64,000 bases of DNA from DASXIF01 sp036498145 (GCA_963708625.1 CAVPSV010000002.1:310001-374000), one strand, 5' to 3'; counted from the stretch's first letter, positions 26,501-35,540 are shown. The notes: generated from the letters alone by a model not told the origin. Program-made: numbers and translations.

Positions 26501-27805
26501 CTACGTCGCCGGCGTTTCGTCACCGGTCCTCGCTGTAGGACCTATGTCGTCGGGGGCCCCGTCACCGATGCTGGCGTCCAACGCCGCCGCCAGAGCAGCC
26601 GCGGTGAGCTCGACCTGCCAGGGTCGGGCACCCACTTCCCGGAGGCGCTGCCCGACGCTCGCCGCTGAGGTCGGCTGCGGCGGTTGCCAGGCCAGCGCTC
26701 GCACATAGTCCGACGGCAGCAAGTTCTGGCCCAGTACCTGTCGCTGCTCGGCGATCTGCGCGATGACAGCGCGTGCCACGGCCAGGCGCTCTGCCGCCAG
26801 TGGGTCGCGCTCGCGCCATCGCGCTGCCGGCGGGATTGCGCCGCGCGCCGACGTGGCCATCGGCGGTAGCTCATCCTCCGGCAGCGCGCGCGCGTCCTCG
26901 ATGGCTCCGAACCACTGACTGAGCAAACGGCGCTGTCGCGATCCGCCGAAAACGGCCAGTGCCGCGAGATCAGCCGCGCGGCGCGGGTCCGCTCGGGCTG
27001 CCTCCACGATCGATGAGTCCGGCAGCACCCGACCGGGTGCGATATCGCGTTCGGCCGCGTACGCGTCCCGGGCCTGCCACATGGCGCGCACCACCGCCAG
27101 CTGTCGGCGCGAGCGCAGCCGGTGGATGCCCGACGTGCGGCGCCACGGGTCCGCGCGCGGGGTTGCCGGCGGCGCCAGACGAACCGCTTCGAACTCCTGC
27201 TCGGCCCATTCCTGCTTTCCGTGCGCGCGCAGTGCGTCGGCCAGCACGGCGCGCAGCGGGATCAGCAGCTCCACGTCGAGCGCCGCGTAGGCGAGCCAAG
27301 CGTGGGGCAGCGGACGGGTGCTCCAGTCTGCTGCCGAGTGACCCTTCTCCAGGCCGACGCCGAGGTGCTGCTCGACCATCGTGCCGAGCGCCACCCGTTC
27401 CTCGCCGAGCAGGCGTCCCGCCAGTTCCGTGTCGAACAGGCGGTCCGGCCGCATCCCCACCTCGGCCAGGCAGGGCAGGTCCTGATTGGCCGCGTGCAGG
27501 ATCCACTCCGCGCCGGCCATCGCCGCGGAGAGCCCGCTGAGGTCGGGCAGCGAGATCGGATCGATCAGTACGGTGCCGACGCCGTTGCGACGCAACTGCA
27601 CCAGGTAGGCGCGCTGGCTGTAGCGATAGCCGGATGCGCGTTCGGCATCCACGGCGACCGGCCCGGACGCTGTGCCCATGCGACCGATCAGCTCGGCAAG
27701 TTGCTCGTCCGTGGTCAACGGTTCCGGAACGCCGTCGACCGGCTCGCGCAGGACTGGCACCTCGACGGCAGGAGGGGCGGTCGGCTCACCGCCGGGTTCG
27801 CTCAC
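26501..27805 (-). CDS. rnd: ribonuclease D-like 3'-5' exonuclease with HRDC domain
   Basis: A DEDD-type exoribonuclease: VAVDAERASGYRYSQRAYLV supplies the first Asp/Glu, ILHAANQDLPCL the second Asp, and WSTRPLPHAWLAYAALDVELL the C-terminal Tyr/Asp of the DEDDy set. The HRDC domain begins near RRQLAVVRAMWQARD. About 434 residues from the GTG at 27805, which overlaps the DUF3000 stop (GTGA), so the two genes are coupled, as for Rv2681/Rv2680. It likely trims the 3' ends of structured RNAs. Confidence 0.9.
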   Translation of the reverse strand: MSEPGGEPTAPPAVEVPVLREPVDGVPEPLTTDEQLAELIGRMGTASGPVAVDAERASGYRYSQRAYLVQLRRNGVGTVLIDPISLPDLSGLSAAMAGAEWILHAANQDLPCLAEVGMRPDRLFDTELAGRLLGEERVALGTMVEQHLGVGLEKGHSAADWSTRPLPHAWLAYAALDVELLIPLRAVLADALRAHGKQEWAEQEFEAVRLAPPATPRADPWRRTSGIHRLRSRRQLAVVRAMWQARDAYAAERDIAPGRVLPDSSIVEAARADPRRAADLAALAVFGGSRQRRLLSQWFGAIEDARALPEDELPPMATSARGAIPPAARWRERDPLAAERLAVARAVIAQIAEQRQVLGQNLLPSDYVRALAWQPPQPTSAASVGQRLREVGARPWQVELTAAALAAALDASIGDGAPDDIGPTARTGDETPAT

Positions 27806-28443
27806 GGGCCTGGACTGAGCAGAGTGACCCCCTCCGGTGGCAACCCCGCGGCTGCGCACACCATGTCCACGAACGCATGCAGGTGCGCTGACAGATCCGG
27901 GTCGTCGGCCGTCCAGGACGCGCGCAATTCCAACTCGATCGTGGTGCGCGGGCCGGCGAGGTCACCGAAGCGGGTCGACGTCGTCTGCGTGACCGTGCCC
28001 CCGGCGGCGCGAAAAGCGGCGGCGCGCTCGGCGAGTGCATCGACCAGCCAGCTCCAACCGACCGCGGGCAGCATCGGGTCGACGCCCATCTGCGGGTCGA
28101 TCTCCGCCGAGGCGAACGCGACGAGCCGCAGCACGCCGTCCCACGCTTCGAAACCGTCCGGGTCGTGCAGCAGCACCAGCCGCCCGGTCGCCAGCTCCTC
28201 GCCGTCGGCACCGCGGACGTCGGTGGAGATCGCGTAGCTCCAAGGCGCTAGGCGCTGCGGGGGCCGCAACGGCTCGACGTGCACCTCTGGCCGTACCGAC
28301 GTGCCGGTGAGACTCTGCACCGCCTGCCGGAAGACGGCAGGCGCAACCGGATCCGGCCCGGTGTCCGAACCGGGGCCGGACGGGAGATCGGTCTCGTCGT
28401 CCAGGTCACTCACCTGTCGCAGCGGCTTCGGTGGGTTCAACAT
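27802..28443 (-). CDS. DUF3000 protein
   Basis: The 213-residue protein matches DUF3000: FRQAVQSLTGTSVRPEV, LAPWSYAISTDVRG, GRLVLLHDPDGFEAWDGVLR and GWSWLVDALAERAAAFRAAG. No signal peptide or membrane segment. The ATG at 28443 overlaps the stop of the small zinc-ribbon ORF upstream; a GTG at 28410 is also possible. Always linked to the RNase D gene, so a role in RNA metabolism is plausible but unproven. Confidence 0.85.
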   Translation of the reverse strand: MLNPPKPLRQVSDLDDETDLPSGPGSDTGPDPVAPAVFRQAVQSLTGTSVRPEVHVEPLRPPQRLAPWSYAISTDVRGADGEELATGRLVLLHDPDGFEAWDGVLRLVAFASAEIDPQMGVDPMLPAVGWSWLVDALAERAAAFRAAGGTVTQTTSTRFGDLAGPRTTIELELRASWTADDPDLSAHLHAFVDMVCAAAGLPPEGVTLLSPGP

Positions 28444-28701
28444 GGCTTCAGCGTGGCTGGTTGCGGCGTCATCAAATGCTCGGGCACAGCGGTTCGATCA
28501 GCCGGCGGGCTCAGGCGGCGTGGCGGGTGTGCGCCCGCGCTCGGCTTGCGGTCAGCACGTGGCTGGGTACGGACGAGCGCCGTGCCGCAGACCGCGCAGG
28601 CTCGATCGGGGCAGTCGCTGCCGTGCCCGTCGGCGCAAGGTGGTGTCTCGATCAGGCGCAGCCGCCGCGCATTCCGGACAGTGCATCAGCTCGGCGTTCA
28701 T
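28437..28701 (-). CDS. small zinc-ribbon protein (frameshifted near 28645)
   Basis: AAGGGGG precedes an ATG at 28701. The product begins MNAELMHCPECAAAAP; dropping one base near 28645 gives IETPPCADGHGSDCPDRACA followed by VCGTALV. The cysteine pattern CPEC ... C-x7-C-x4-C-x2-C is that of small actinobacterial zinc ribbons. In this frame the stop (28437-28439) overlaps the DUF3000 start, giving about 87 residues. Uncorrected, the frame stops in an Arg-rich nonsense tail. No function known; it is divergent from hemE across 142 bases. Confidence 0.6.
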
Positions 28702-28843
28702 CGAGACCCCCTTCACGATTCGCACATGCGCGCGAACGCCCTCAACTTCGCACGCCCCGGCGACAAATCTGCGCAGGCGCGCCGTCCCGGCCGTCCAGCC
28801 GCCGGGCTGGCCGCCGGGCGGTGCGTGCGACGATGGACGGGCG

Positions 28844-29974
28844 ATGAGCACCACGAACCCCGCATCGGTCGGCACTGCGCCTGGAAACCCGGTCGAACCG
28901 GCCTCGGCTGCAGTCGCTTCGGCCGATACCGCCGCCAATTCGAGTCATGGGCAACCCGCGTCCTCGGCCCTGGTGCGTACCGCCCTCGGCGATCCTGGTG
29001 CGCATCGGCCGGTCTGGTTCATGCGGCAGGCGGGACGCTCGCTGCCGGAGTACCGGGCGTCTGCGCGCCGGCCAGCCGATGCTCGCCGCGTGCCAGGATC
29101 CGGATCTGATCACCGAGCTGACCCTGCAACCGGTGCGGCGTCACGGTGTGGACGCGGCGATCCTGTTCTCCGACATCGTGGTGCCGCTGGTCGCCATCGG
29201 CGTCGGGATGGACATCGAGCCGGGCGTCGGCCCGGTGGTTGCCCGCCCGATTCGAAGCATCTCGGACCTGGACGCGTTGCGTGAGCTGGATCCGGACGAT
29301 GTGCGCTATGTGAGCCAGGCGGTCGGCCCTCGCTCGTGCGCGAACTCGGACCGACGCCGCTGATCGGGTTCGCGGGCGCGCCGTTCACGCTGGCCAGCTA
29401 TCTCGTGGAGGGCGGTCCCTCTCGAGACCACGCCCGCACGAAGGCGATGATGTACGGCGAGCCGGCGCTGTGGCACGCGCTGCTGGGGCGTCTGGCCGCC
29501 ATCGCCAGGCGTTTCCTGCAGGTACAGATCGAGGCCGGCGTCGCCGCCGTGCAGCTGTTCGACTCGTGGGCCGGTGCGCTGTCGCGCGCGGACTACCGCA
29601 CGTACGTGCTCCCGCACAGCACGGCGGTGCTGGCACCGCTGGCCGATACCGGCGTGCCGCGCATCCACTTCGGCGTCGGCACCGGCGAGTTGCTCGACCT
29701 CATGCGCGCTGCGGGCGCGGACGTGGTCGGCGTCGACTGGCGGGTGCCGCTGGACGAGGCGGCGCGGCGGGTCGGCACCGGGGGCCGTGCTGCAGGGCAA
29801 CCTGGACCCGGCGGTCCTGCTGGCGGACTGGGCCGTCGTGCAGCGGGAGGTCCGTCGTGTCGTCGCGAAGGGGTCTGCCGCGGCCGGGCACATCTTCAAC
29901 CTTGGTCACGGCGTGCTGCCGCAGACCGATCCGGACGTGCTGCGCGGGTCGTCGAGCTCGTCCATTCGCTGTGA
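28844..29974 (+). CDS. hemE: uroporphyrinogen decarboxylase (four frameshifts)
   Basis: HemE converts uroporphyrinogen III to coproporphyrinogen III. Reassembled, the protein has an Ala/Ser-rich N-terminal extension, the signature RPVWFMRQAGRSLPEYR, ILFSDIVVPLVAIGVGMDIE, GFAGAPFTLASYLVEGG, and DSWAGALSRADY. Its end is GHIFNLGHGVLPQTDPDVLR and VVELVHSL. Indels lie near 29060, 29330, 29780 and 29945. Start at the ATG 28844. The stop overlaps the hemY start (GTGA). Confidence 0.9.
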
Positions 29975-31397
29975 CCCGCGTCGTTGTCATCGGCGCGGGC
30001 ATCGCCGGCCTGGCGGCGGCCTGGGAACTCAGCAGGCGGGTGCCGGCGGCCGAGGTGCTGGTGCTGGAGGGTGCCGCCGAGATCGGCGGCAAGTTGCGGA
30101 CGCGGACCGTGGCCGGCATCCCGGTCGACGTCGGTGCCGAAGCACTGCTGGCTCGGCGGCCCGGAGGGTGTCGAGCCTGATCGAGGAAGCCGGGCTGGCC
30201 GCGCACGCGGATCGACCCGCTGACCACGACGGCGCAGTTGCGCGTCGCGGGTATGCGCGTGCCCTTGCCGGCGCGGACCCTGCTCGGCATCCCGGCCGAC
30301 CTCGAGGCGGCCCGCAGTTCTGGTGCGCTGACCGACGCCGCGCTGGCCCGCATCGCGGCGGAGCCGTCTGCGCGCAGCCGCTGCCGACGCTGGCCGACGA
30401 CGTCGCGGTCGGTGCGTTGGTGCGTGAGCGGCTCGGCAACGAGGTGACCGACCGTCTGGTCGAGCCGCTGCTCGGCGGAGTGTATGCCGGCCACGCCGAT
30501 CAGCTGTCGCTGCGGGCGACGATGCCGGCGCTGGCGATGAGGCTCGCAGCGCGATGGCGGTTCGCTGGTGCGCGCCGCGCAGGCGGTCACCGACGCGGGG
30601 CACATGACCCAGCCGCCGGAGCGGTGTTCACCTCCTTGGTCGGCGGGCCTCGGCACGCTGCCGCCGGCGCTGGCGCGGACCGGCCGGTTCACGGTGCGGA
30701 CGTCGGTCGACGGTGCGTTCGCTGCGGCGGCACGGGCACGGATTCGTGCTCGAGTGCGGACGCGGCGCCCGCGCCGGAGGTGGTCGAGGCGGACGCCGTG
30801 GTCGTGGCGACGCCGGCGGGGAAGGCACGCGCAACTGCTGCGTGCGGTGGCGCCGTGCGCCGCCGCCGACCTGCGCGGCGTGGAGTCCGCGAGCGTGGCG
30901 ATCGTGACCGTGGCGTACCGCGAACGTCGCGCCACCACCGGGCAGCGGCTTGCTGATCGCGGCTCGAGAGGGCTTCACCGTCAAAGCGGTCACGCTGTCC
31001 TCGCAGAAGTGGCCGATCGCGACCGGCGGCCTGACCGTGCTGCGGGCCTCGGTGGGCCGCGCGGGCGAGGCGGCGGTGCTGCAACGCGAGGACGCCGAGC
31101 TGATCGCACTGGTACGGCACGAGTTGCGGGCGCTGGTCGGGATCGAGGGCGAACCGGTGGACGCCGTGGTCACCCGCTGGGGCGGTGGGCTGCCGCAGTA
31201 CGCGGTCGGACACATGCAGCTGGTCGCGCGGGTCCGGGCCGCGGTCGCCGAGGTAGACGGGCTGGCGGTGTGCGGCGCGACCTACGACGGCGTCGGCATC
31301 CCGGCATGTATCGCGTCGGGCTCGGCTCGCGGCCGAGCACGTGGCTGGCCACCTCGCCGCTGGGCTGGCCGGTCGATCGGGCACCGGGGGAGAATGA
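29971..31397 (+). CDS. hemY: coproporphyrinogen III / protoporphyrinogen oxidase, HemY/CgoX (many frameshifts)
   Basis: An FAD enzyme oxidising the porphyrinogen ring. The start is VVVIGAGIAGLAAAWELS with the FAD glycines, followed by EIGGKLRT and VDVGAEALLARRP. Further pieces in other frames include LVEPLLGGVYAGHADQLSLR, VFTSLVGG and LQREDAELIALVRHEL. The end, after a last indel near 31335, is EHVAGHLAAGLAGRSGTGGE before the stop at 31395-31397. At least eight frame changes lie between 30165 and 31335. Because hemQ follows, the true substrate is probably coproporphyrinogen III (CgoX activity). Confidence 0.82.
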
Positions 31398-31401
31398 CCC
31401 C

Positions 31402-32091
31402 ATGGCGACGAACGCACGCGAACTCAACGACGTCATCCGCTACACCGCGTGGTCGGTGTTCAAGGTCGCCCGGCCGGTGGGCAGCGCCGGCCGCGCGGCG
31501 TTGACGCAGGAAGTCGCCGAGCTCTTCGATCAGCTCGCCGCCAAGGACGTCGTGGTGCGCGGCACGTACGACGTGAGCGCGCTGCGGGCCGGTGCTGACC
31601 TGATGATCTGGTGGCATGCCGCGACCGCGGAAGCGCTACAGGACGCATACGGCCGGTTCCGGCGCACGGAACTCGGTACGCACCTGGAGCCGGTGTGGTC
31701 GAACATGGCGCTGCACCGCCCGGCCGAGTTCAACAAGAGCCACATTCCTGCGTTTCTCGCCGAGGAGGAGCCGCGCCGCTACATCTGCGTGTACCCGTTC
31801 GTCCGGTCCTACGAGTGGTACCTGTTGCCCGAGCAGGAGCGCCGGGCGTTGCTTGCCGAGCACGGGCAGATGGCTCGGGAGTATCCGGACGTCCGTGCCA
31901 ACACCGTGTCGTCGTTCGCACTCGGCGACTACGAGTGGATCCTCGCCTTCGAGGCGGACGAGTTGCACCGCATCGTGGACCTGATGCGGCACCTGCGCGG
32001 GTCCGAAACGCGTCGGCATGTGCGCGAGGAGGTGCCGTTCTTCACCGGCACCAGCCGCGACCTGGGCAGTCTCGTCGACGCGCTGCCGTAG
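31402..32091 (+). CDS. hemQ: coproheme decarboxylase
   Basis: HemQ (ChdC) oxidatively decarboxylates coproheme to heme b, the last step of the coproporphyrin-dependent pathway. The 229-residue protein has the chlorite-dismutase-like fold motifs; Y131 in CVYPFVRSYEWY is the candidate catalytic Tyr and H154 in LAEHGQMAREY the candidate heme ligand, followed by SFALGDYEWILAFEADEL. It is intact and starts 4 bases after the hemY stop. HemE-HemY-HemQ form one unit; the ferrochelatase is not in the window. Confidence 0.95.
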   Translation: MATNARELNDVIRYTAWSVFKVARPVGSAGRAALTQEVAELFDQLAAKDVVVRGTYDVSALRAGADLMIWWHAATAEALQDAYGRFRRTELGTHLEPVWSNMALHRPAEFNKSHIPAFLAEEEPRRYICVYPFVRSYEWYLLPEQERRALLAEHGQMAREYPDVRANTVSSFALGDYEWILAFEADELHRIVDLMRHLRGSETRRHVREEVPFFTGTSRDLGSLVDALP

Positions 32092-32126
32092 GCAGCGCGT
32101 CGCGGTGGGGAAAGTGACGCGCTGCC
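32091..32126. terminator. terminator between convergent hemQ and msrB
   Basis: GGCAGCGCGTC and GACGCGCTGCC are perfect 11-base arms around a 14-base loop, located between the two stop codons. Confidence 0.65.
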
Positions 32127-32133
32127 TTAGCGG

Positions 32134-32565
32134 TTAGGACGTCGGCTCGTCGCCGAAGGTGAGCGAGATGGAGTTGATGCAATACCGCAGGTCGGTCGGG
32201 GTGTCGTAGCCCTCGCCGGAGAAGACGTGGCCCAGATGGCTGTGGCAGTTCGCGCACAGCACCTCGGTGCGGGTCATGCCGCCGGATCGGTCCACCCGCT
32301 CGATGATGCGATCACCGGCGAGCGGGCTGAAGAAACTCGGCCAGCCGCAGTGCGAGTCGAACTTCTGCTCGCTTCGGAACAGTTCCTCGCCGCAGGCACG
32401 GCAGCGGTAGATGCCGACCCGGTGATTGTCGGTGTACTCACCGACGAACGGGGCCTCGGTGCCGGCCTGCCGAAGCACCCGGTACTCCTCCGGGCTCAGT
32501 TGTGCTCGCCAGTCGGCGTCGGCCTTGACGACGCCCGCCGGCGGCATCTCGTCGGTGGTTTCCAT
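32134..32565 (-). CDS. msrB: peptide methionine (R)-S-oxide reductase
   Basis: MsrB repairs methionine-R-sulfoxide in proteins. The 143 residues contain two zinc-binding pairs (CRACG and CANCH), HCGWPSFF, LGHVF and the catalytic Cys in RYCINSISL. The ATG at 32565 gives the family length and is preceded by GAAGGG and, 7 bases away, by TACCGT; further in-frame upstream starts add an unconserved basic segment. Convergent with hemQ, as in M. tuberculosis (Rv2674). Confidence 0.93.
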   Translation of the reverse strand: METTDEMPPAGVVKADADWRAQLSPEEYRVLRQAGTEAPFVGEYTDNHRVGIYRCRACGEELFRSEQKFDSHCGWPSFFSPLAGDRIIERVDRSGGMTRTEVLCANCHSHLGHVFSGEGYDTPTDLRYCINSISLTFGDEPTS

Positions 32566-32572
32566 GCCCTTC

Positions 32573-32578
32573 ACGGTA
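32573..32578 (-). promoter_or_regulatory. -10 element of msrB
   Basis: TACCGT on the minus strand, 7 bases before the ATG. A GAAGGG lies inside the 7-base gap but is too close to the start to be a normal ribosome-binding site. Confidence 0.45.
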
Positions 32579-32626
32579 CCCGCGAGGCGCCGGCGTACGC
32601 GCCGCAGCAAGGAGCTGGCCATGGGT

Positions 32627-32884
32627 CTACAGGATGTGCAGGATGCCGGCGACGCCGACCAGGACGGTGGCCGCGGCGCCGATCAGGATGAGCCACACGA
32701 CCAGCTTGGCGGCGGCGCGCCGCGGGCCGGTCAGCCGGGTGAAGCCGTGCGCGAACGCGGCGATGTTCTGGATCTCGCCGTCCGCGGTGTTCGGGTTGGC
32801 GGTGCGGCCCCACGCCCCGTCGACGTACGGCGGGCGCCGGGATTCCGCCGGCGGCTCCTCCTCGTACATCTCGTCGGTCTGCAC
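32627..32884 (-). CDS. small membrane protein, unknown function
   Basis: An 85-residue protein: acidic start (MQTDEMYEEEPPAES), a conserved-looking GRTANPNTADGEIQNIAAFAH middle, and one C-terminal hydrophobic segment of about 22 residues (VVWLILIGAAATVLVGVAGI). It would be a single-pass protein with the N-terminus inside or outside undecided. The GTG at 32884 lies 6 bases after TACGCT. Same strand as msrB, 62 bases upstream of it. Family not recognised. Confidence 0.65.
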   Translation of the reverse strand: MQTDEMYEEEPPAESRRPPYVDGAWGRTANPNTADGEIQNIAAFAHGFTRLTGPRRAAAKLVVWLILIGAAATVLVGVAGILHIL

Positions 32885-32890
32885 GCAGTA

Positions 32891-32896
32891 AGCGTA
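32891..32896 (-). promoter_or_regulatory. -10 element of the small membrane-protein gene, leaderless type
   Basis: TACGCT, six bases, then GTG, on the minus strand. Confidence 0.5.
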
Positions 32897-32948
32897 GGCC
32901 GTCCCTGCCGTTCCCCGCGCCTGGTCAACGGCAGTCCGGGCTCTGCAT

Positions 32949-32954
32949 TACGGT
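32949..32954 (+). promoter_or_regulatory. -10 element of the LigD-type polymerase gene, leaderless type
   Basis: TACGGT, six bases, then the ATG at 32961. The promoter lies in the 76-base divergent gap. Confidence 0.55.
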
Positions 32955-32960
32955 CGGGTC

Positions 32961-34022
32961 ATGCCATCTCCGTCCATGGAGATCGACGTCGACGGCCGGA
33001 CCGTCCGCATCTCCAACCCGGATCGGGTGTACTTCGCCGAGCGCGGGGAGACGAAGCTCGACCTGGCGAACTACTACCTCGCGGTGGGTCCCGGCATCGT
33101 CCGGGCGTTGTTCGAACGGCCGTGCATGCTGCACCGGTACCCGGATGGCACCAGTGGCGAGAAGATCTACCAGAAGCGCCTGCCCAAGGGTGCGCCGGAA
33201 TGGGTCGAGACGGTCGAGGTGCGGTTTCCGTCCGGCCGAAATGCGGACGAGCTGTGCGTCACCGAACTGGCCAGCGTGATCTGGGCCGTGCAGATGTCCA
33301 CGGTCGAGTTCCATCCGTGGCACTCGCGACGGGCCGACACCGAGCGCCCGGATGAGCTGCGCATCGATCTCGACCCGCAACCCGGCACCGGGTTCGGCGA
33401 GTGCAAGCAGGTGGCCGGGGTTGTGCACGAGGTGCTCGATGACCTCGGTGCCATCGGCTGGCCGAAGACGTCCGGGTCGAAGGGGCTGCACGTCTACGTC
33501 CGCATCGAGCCACGGTTCGGATTCCGGGAGGTGCGCCGCGCGGCTCTCGCGTTCGCACGCGAGGTGGAGCGGCGCATTCCGGCCCAGGTGACGACGGCGT
33601 GGTGGCGGGAGCAGCGCGGCGCGCAGGTGTTTATCGATTACAACCAGAACGCGCGCGATCGCACCATCGCCGCCGCGTACTCGGTGCGTGGCACGCGGAC
33701 CGGGCTGGTCAGCGCACCGGTGACCTGGCCGGAGTTGCCGGACGTGCAAATGGCGGACTTCACGATCGCGACGATGCCGGCGCGCTTCGCCGAACTCGGC
33801 GACGTGCACGCCGGCATCGACGAGGCGGTGTGGTCGATCGAGCCGCTGCTGGACTGGGCCGCCCGGGATGAGCAGGACCGTGGCCTGGGGGACATGCCGT
33901 ACCCGCCGAACTACCCGAAGCAGGAGGGCGAGCCACCGCGAGTGCAGCCATCCCGCATGAACAAGGCCAACTGGGAGGCCGAGCCGAATGCGGGCGAGGT
34001 CGAATCACAGCAGCTCGACTGA
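32961..34022 (+). CDS. stand-alone LigD-type primase/polymerase (PolDom, AEP family)
   Basis: A 353-residue archaeo-eukaryotic-primase-type polymerase, the domain that in LigD fills gaps during non-homologous end joining. It has the catalytic pair in LRIDLDPQPG (D136, D138), SGSKGLHVYVRI, a further conserved Asp in QVFIDYNQNARDRT and YSVRGTRTGLVSAPVTW. No ligase or nuclease domain is fused. An ATP-dependent ligase lies 9 kb downstream on the same strand. Mycobacterial homologues (Rv3730c, Rv0269c) act in DNA repair with ligases or in stress survival. The gene is intact. Confidence 0.9.
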   Translation: MPSPSMEIDVDGRTVRISNPDRVYFAERGETKLDLANYYLAVGPGIVRALFERPCMLHRYPDGTSGEKIYQKRLPKGAPEWVETVEVRFPSGRNADELCVTELASVIWAVQMSTVEFHPWHSRRADTERPDELRIDLDPQPGTGFGECKQVAGVVHEVLDDLGAIGWPKTSGSKGLHVYVRIEPRFGFREVRRAALAFAREVERRIPAQVTTAWWREQRGAQVFIDYNQNARDRTIAAAYSVRGTRTGLVSAPVTWPELPDVQMADFTIATMPARFAELGDVHAGIDEAVWSIEPLLDWAARDEQDRGLGDMPYPPNYPKQEGEPPRVQPSRMNKANWEAEPNAGEVESQQLD

Positions 34023-34089
34023 TCGCGTGGACCTTCGGCGTGCGCCTGCGCACACGAGCAGCGGCGGCCGGGTCCGCGCTGATCGCCGA

Positions 34090-34479
34090 CTACCAGCGCA
34101 GGCTGGAGTTGCGGTGCGCTACGGCGTTCCCGGCGCCGCTGCTCGCAATGAGCACCAGGATCGCGGCGACGCCGATCTCACACAGGATCGTCAAGAAGCT
34201 GCCCACATGGAACAGGTGCCGCCCGATCAAGCTGCCGAGCAGGGAGCCGATCCAGCCCAGCACCACGGTGCTGAAGATGCCGATCTCCTGGCGTCCGGGG
34301 ATGACCAGCCGGGCCAGGCCGCCGATGATCGCGCCGACGAACGCCGCGCTGATGATCAGCCATACCGCCCAGCCGACGATCGCGAGCACGACGATGAGGA
34401 CCGCGAGGATCAGTATCAACGGAATCACGGACTGGAAACGACTGACCGCCGCGCCAGGTTCCAGCCCCACAATCTGCAT
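34090..34479 (-). CDS. GlsB/YeaQ/YmgE-type small membrane protein
   Basis: A 129-residue protein with four hydrophobic segments. The central block IIGGLARLVIPGRQEIGIFS followed by VVLGWIGSLLGSLIGRHLF is the GlsB/YeaQ/YmgE (transglycosylase-associated) signature. Family members are small stress-linked inner-membrane proteins of unknown activity. It has an extra N-terminal hydrophobic stretch relative to the 80-90-residue core family, so the true start may lie further in. Convergent with the polymerase gene. Confidence 0.75.
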   Translation of the reverse strand: MQIVGLEPGAAVSRFQSVIPLILILAVLIVVLAIVGWAVWLIISAAFVGAIIGGLARLVIPGRQEIGIFSTVVLGWIGSLLGSLIGRHLFHVGSFLTILCEIGVAAILVLIASSGAGNAVAHRNSSLRW

Positions 34480-34626
34480 ACAGACCGGCTGCGGGCTGCC
34501 CTACCCGGCACTATCGGAAGCTTTCCCGTCACCTCTTCCGGTTCGGACGCGTCCTCGTCATGCCCAGTTCGCTTACCAGAACGAGGTCCCCGTGCCGGCA
34601 GAGCCGCCACCGAGCCGGCACACGGT

Positions 34627-35538
34627 GTGTCCCGGCGCCGGGCCGGGCAACTTGCTGCGCTAGCGGCGGTGACGGCGTGGGCAGGCGTCGTCGCCGAGCG
34701 GGTCATCGCACGCGATAGCACCGAAGGCCGTCCCGCCCAGACAGCGGCGGCGCTCCCGTCGTCGGCGTCGGGCAGCCACCCGCTAGCGGGCCGACCATCG
34801 GCTGTGCCACCGGCCGCGCCGCCGCCCCACCCCTGGGTATCGACGACTCCGGCGGGACATTCCGCGGCAGCGCAGCTCGCCCGGCGGCCCGCCGCGCCGC
34901 GCACCGTGCAGACCTGGAGTTCCCCGGTGCGCACGCTGGACGACTTCATTGCGCACGACCCTGCCAGCAACTTCAGCCGCAACTCGATCATGCTGACGAT
35001 CGACGACGGACCCGACCCGATGTGGACTCCCCAATACCTGCGATTGCTCGCGCGCTACCACGTCCGCGCCACGTTCAGCGTCATAGGGGTGCAGGTTGGG
35101 CCACGGGCGAAGTGGGTTCGTGCCGCCGTGGGCGAGGGCCACCACATCGCCAACCACACCTTCTTCCACCCACTGAACCTGCCGTCTTTGCCGGCGGCGC
35201 GGATCCGCAGCGAAATCGCGGACACGACCGATGCCATCGTGCGCGCATCCGGATTTCGGCCGCGGCAGTTCCGCGCGCCCGGCGGGGTGTGGGGCCCGGA
35301 CGTTATCGCCGAAGCGGCGAGTCACGGCATGCTCCCGCTCGGCTGGGACATCGACCCGCGCGACTGGTCGTTACCCGGTGTCTCCGCGATCGCGTCGGCG
35401 CTGCTGGCCGCCCGTCCACACGACATCCTGCTGTGTCACGACGGTGGTGGCGACCGCTCCCAGACCTTCGCCGCGCTGCAACGCGTGATTCCGGCACTGC
35501 TCGCGCGCGGCTGGTCGTTCGTGACGCTGCCCAGCTGA
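34627..35538 (+). CDS. secreted polysaccharide deacetylase (NodB domain)
   Basis: A 303-residue protein with an N-terminal signal/anchor (AGQLAALAAVTAWAGVVAE), a Pro/Ala/Ser-rich linker and a NodB carbohydrate-esterase-4 domain from about residue 115: TIDDGPDPMWTP (catalytic and metal Asp), HHIANHTFFHP (metal His pair), RQFRAPGGVWGP and ILLCHDGGGDRSQT (catalytic His). It probably deacetylates peptidoglycan or another envelope glycan. Start uncertain; GTG 34627 is the first that leaves a good signal sequence, and no strong ribosome-binding site is seen. Confidence 0.82.
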   Translation: MSRRRAGQLAALAAVTAWAGVVAERVIARDSTEGRPAQTAAALPSSASGSHPLAGRPSAVPPAAPPPHPWVSTTPAGHSAAAQLARRPAAPRTVQTWSSPVRTLDDFIAHDPASNFSRNSIMLTIDDGPDPMWTPQYLRLLARYHVRATFSVIGVQVGPRAKWVRAAVGEGHHIANHTFFHPLNLPSLPAARIRSEIADTTDAIVRASGFRPRQFRAPGGVWGPDVIAEAASHGMLPLGWDIDPRDWSLPGVSAIASALLAARPHDILLCHDGGGDRSQTFAALQRVIPALLARGWSFVTLPS

Positions 35539-35540
35539 GT

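Noticed and set aside
28844..31397. hemE and hemY as true pseudogenes
   Set aside because: All family motifs persist in order across frames, the genes are needed for heme, hemQ downstream is intact, and neighbouring non-essential and essential genes show the same 1-base errors.
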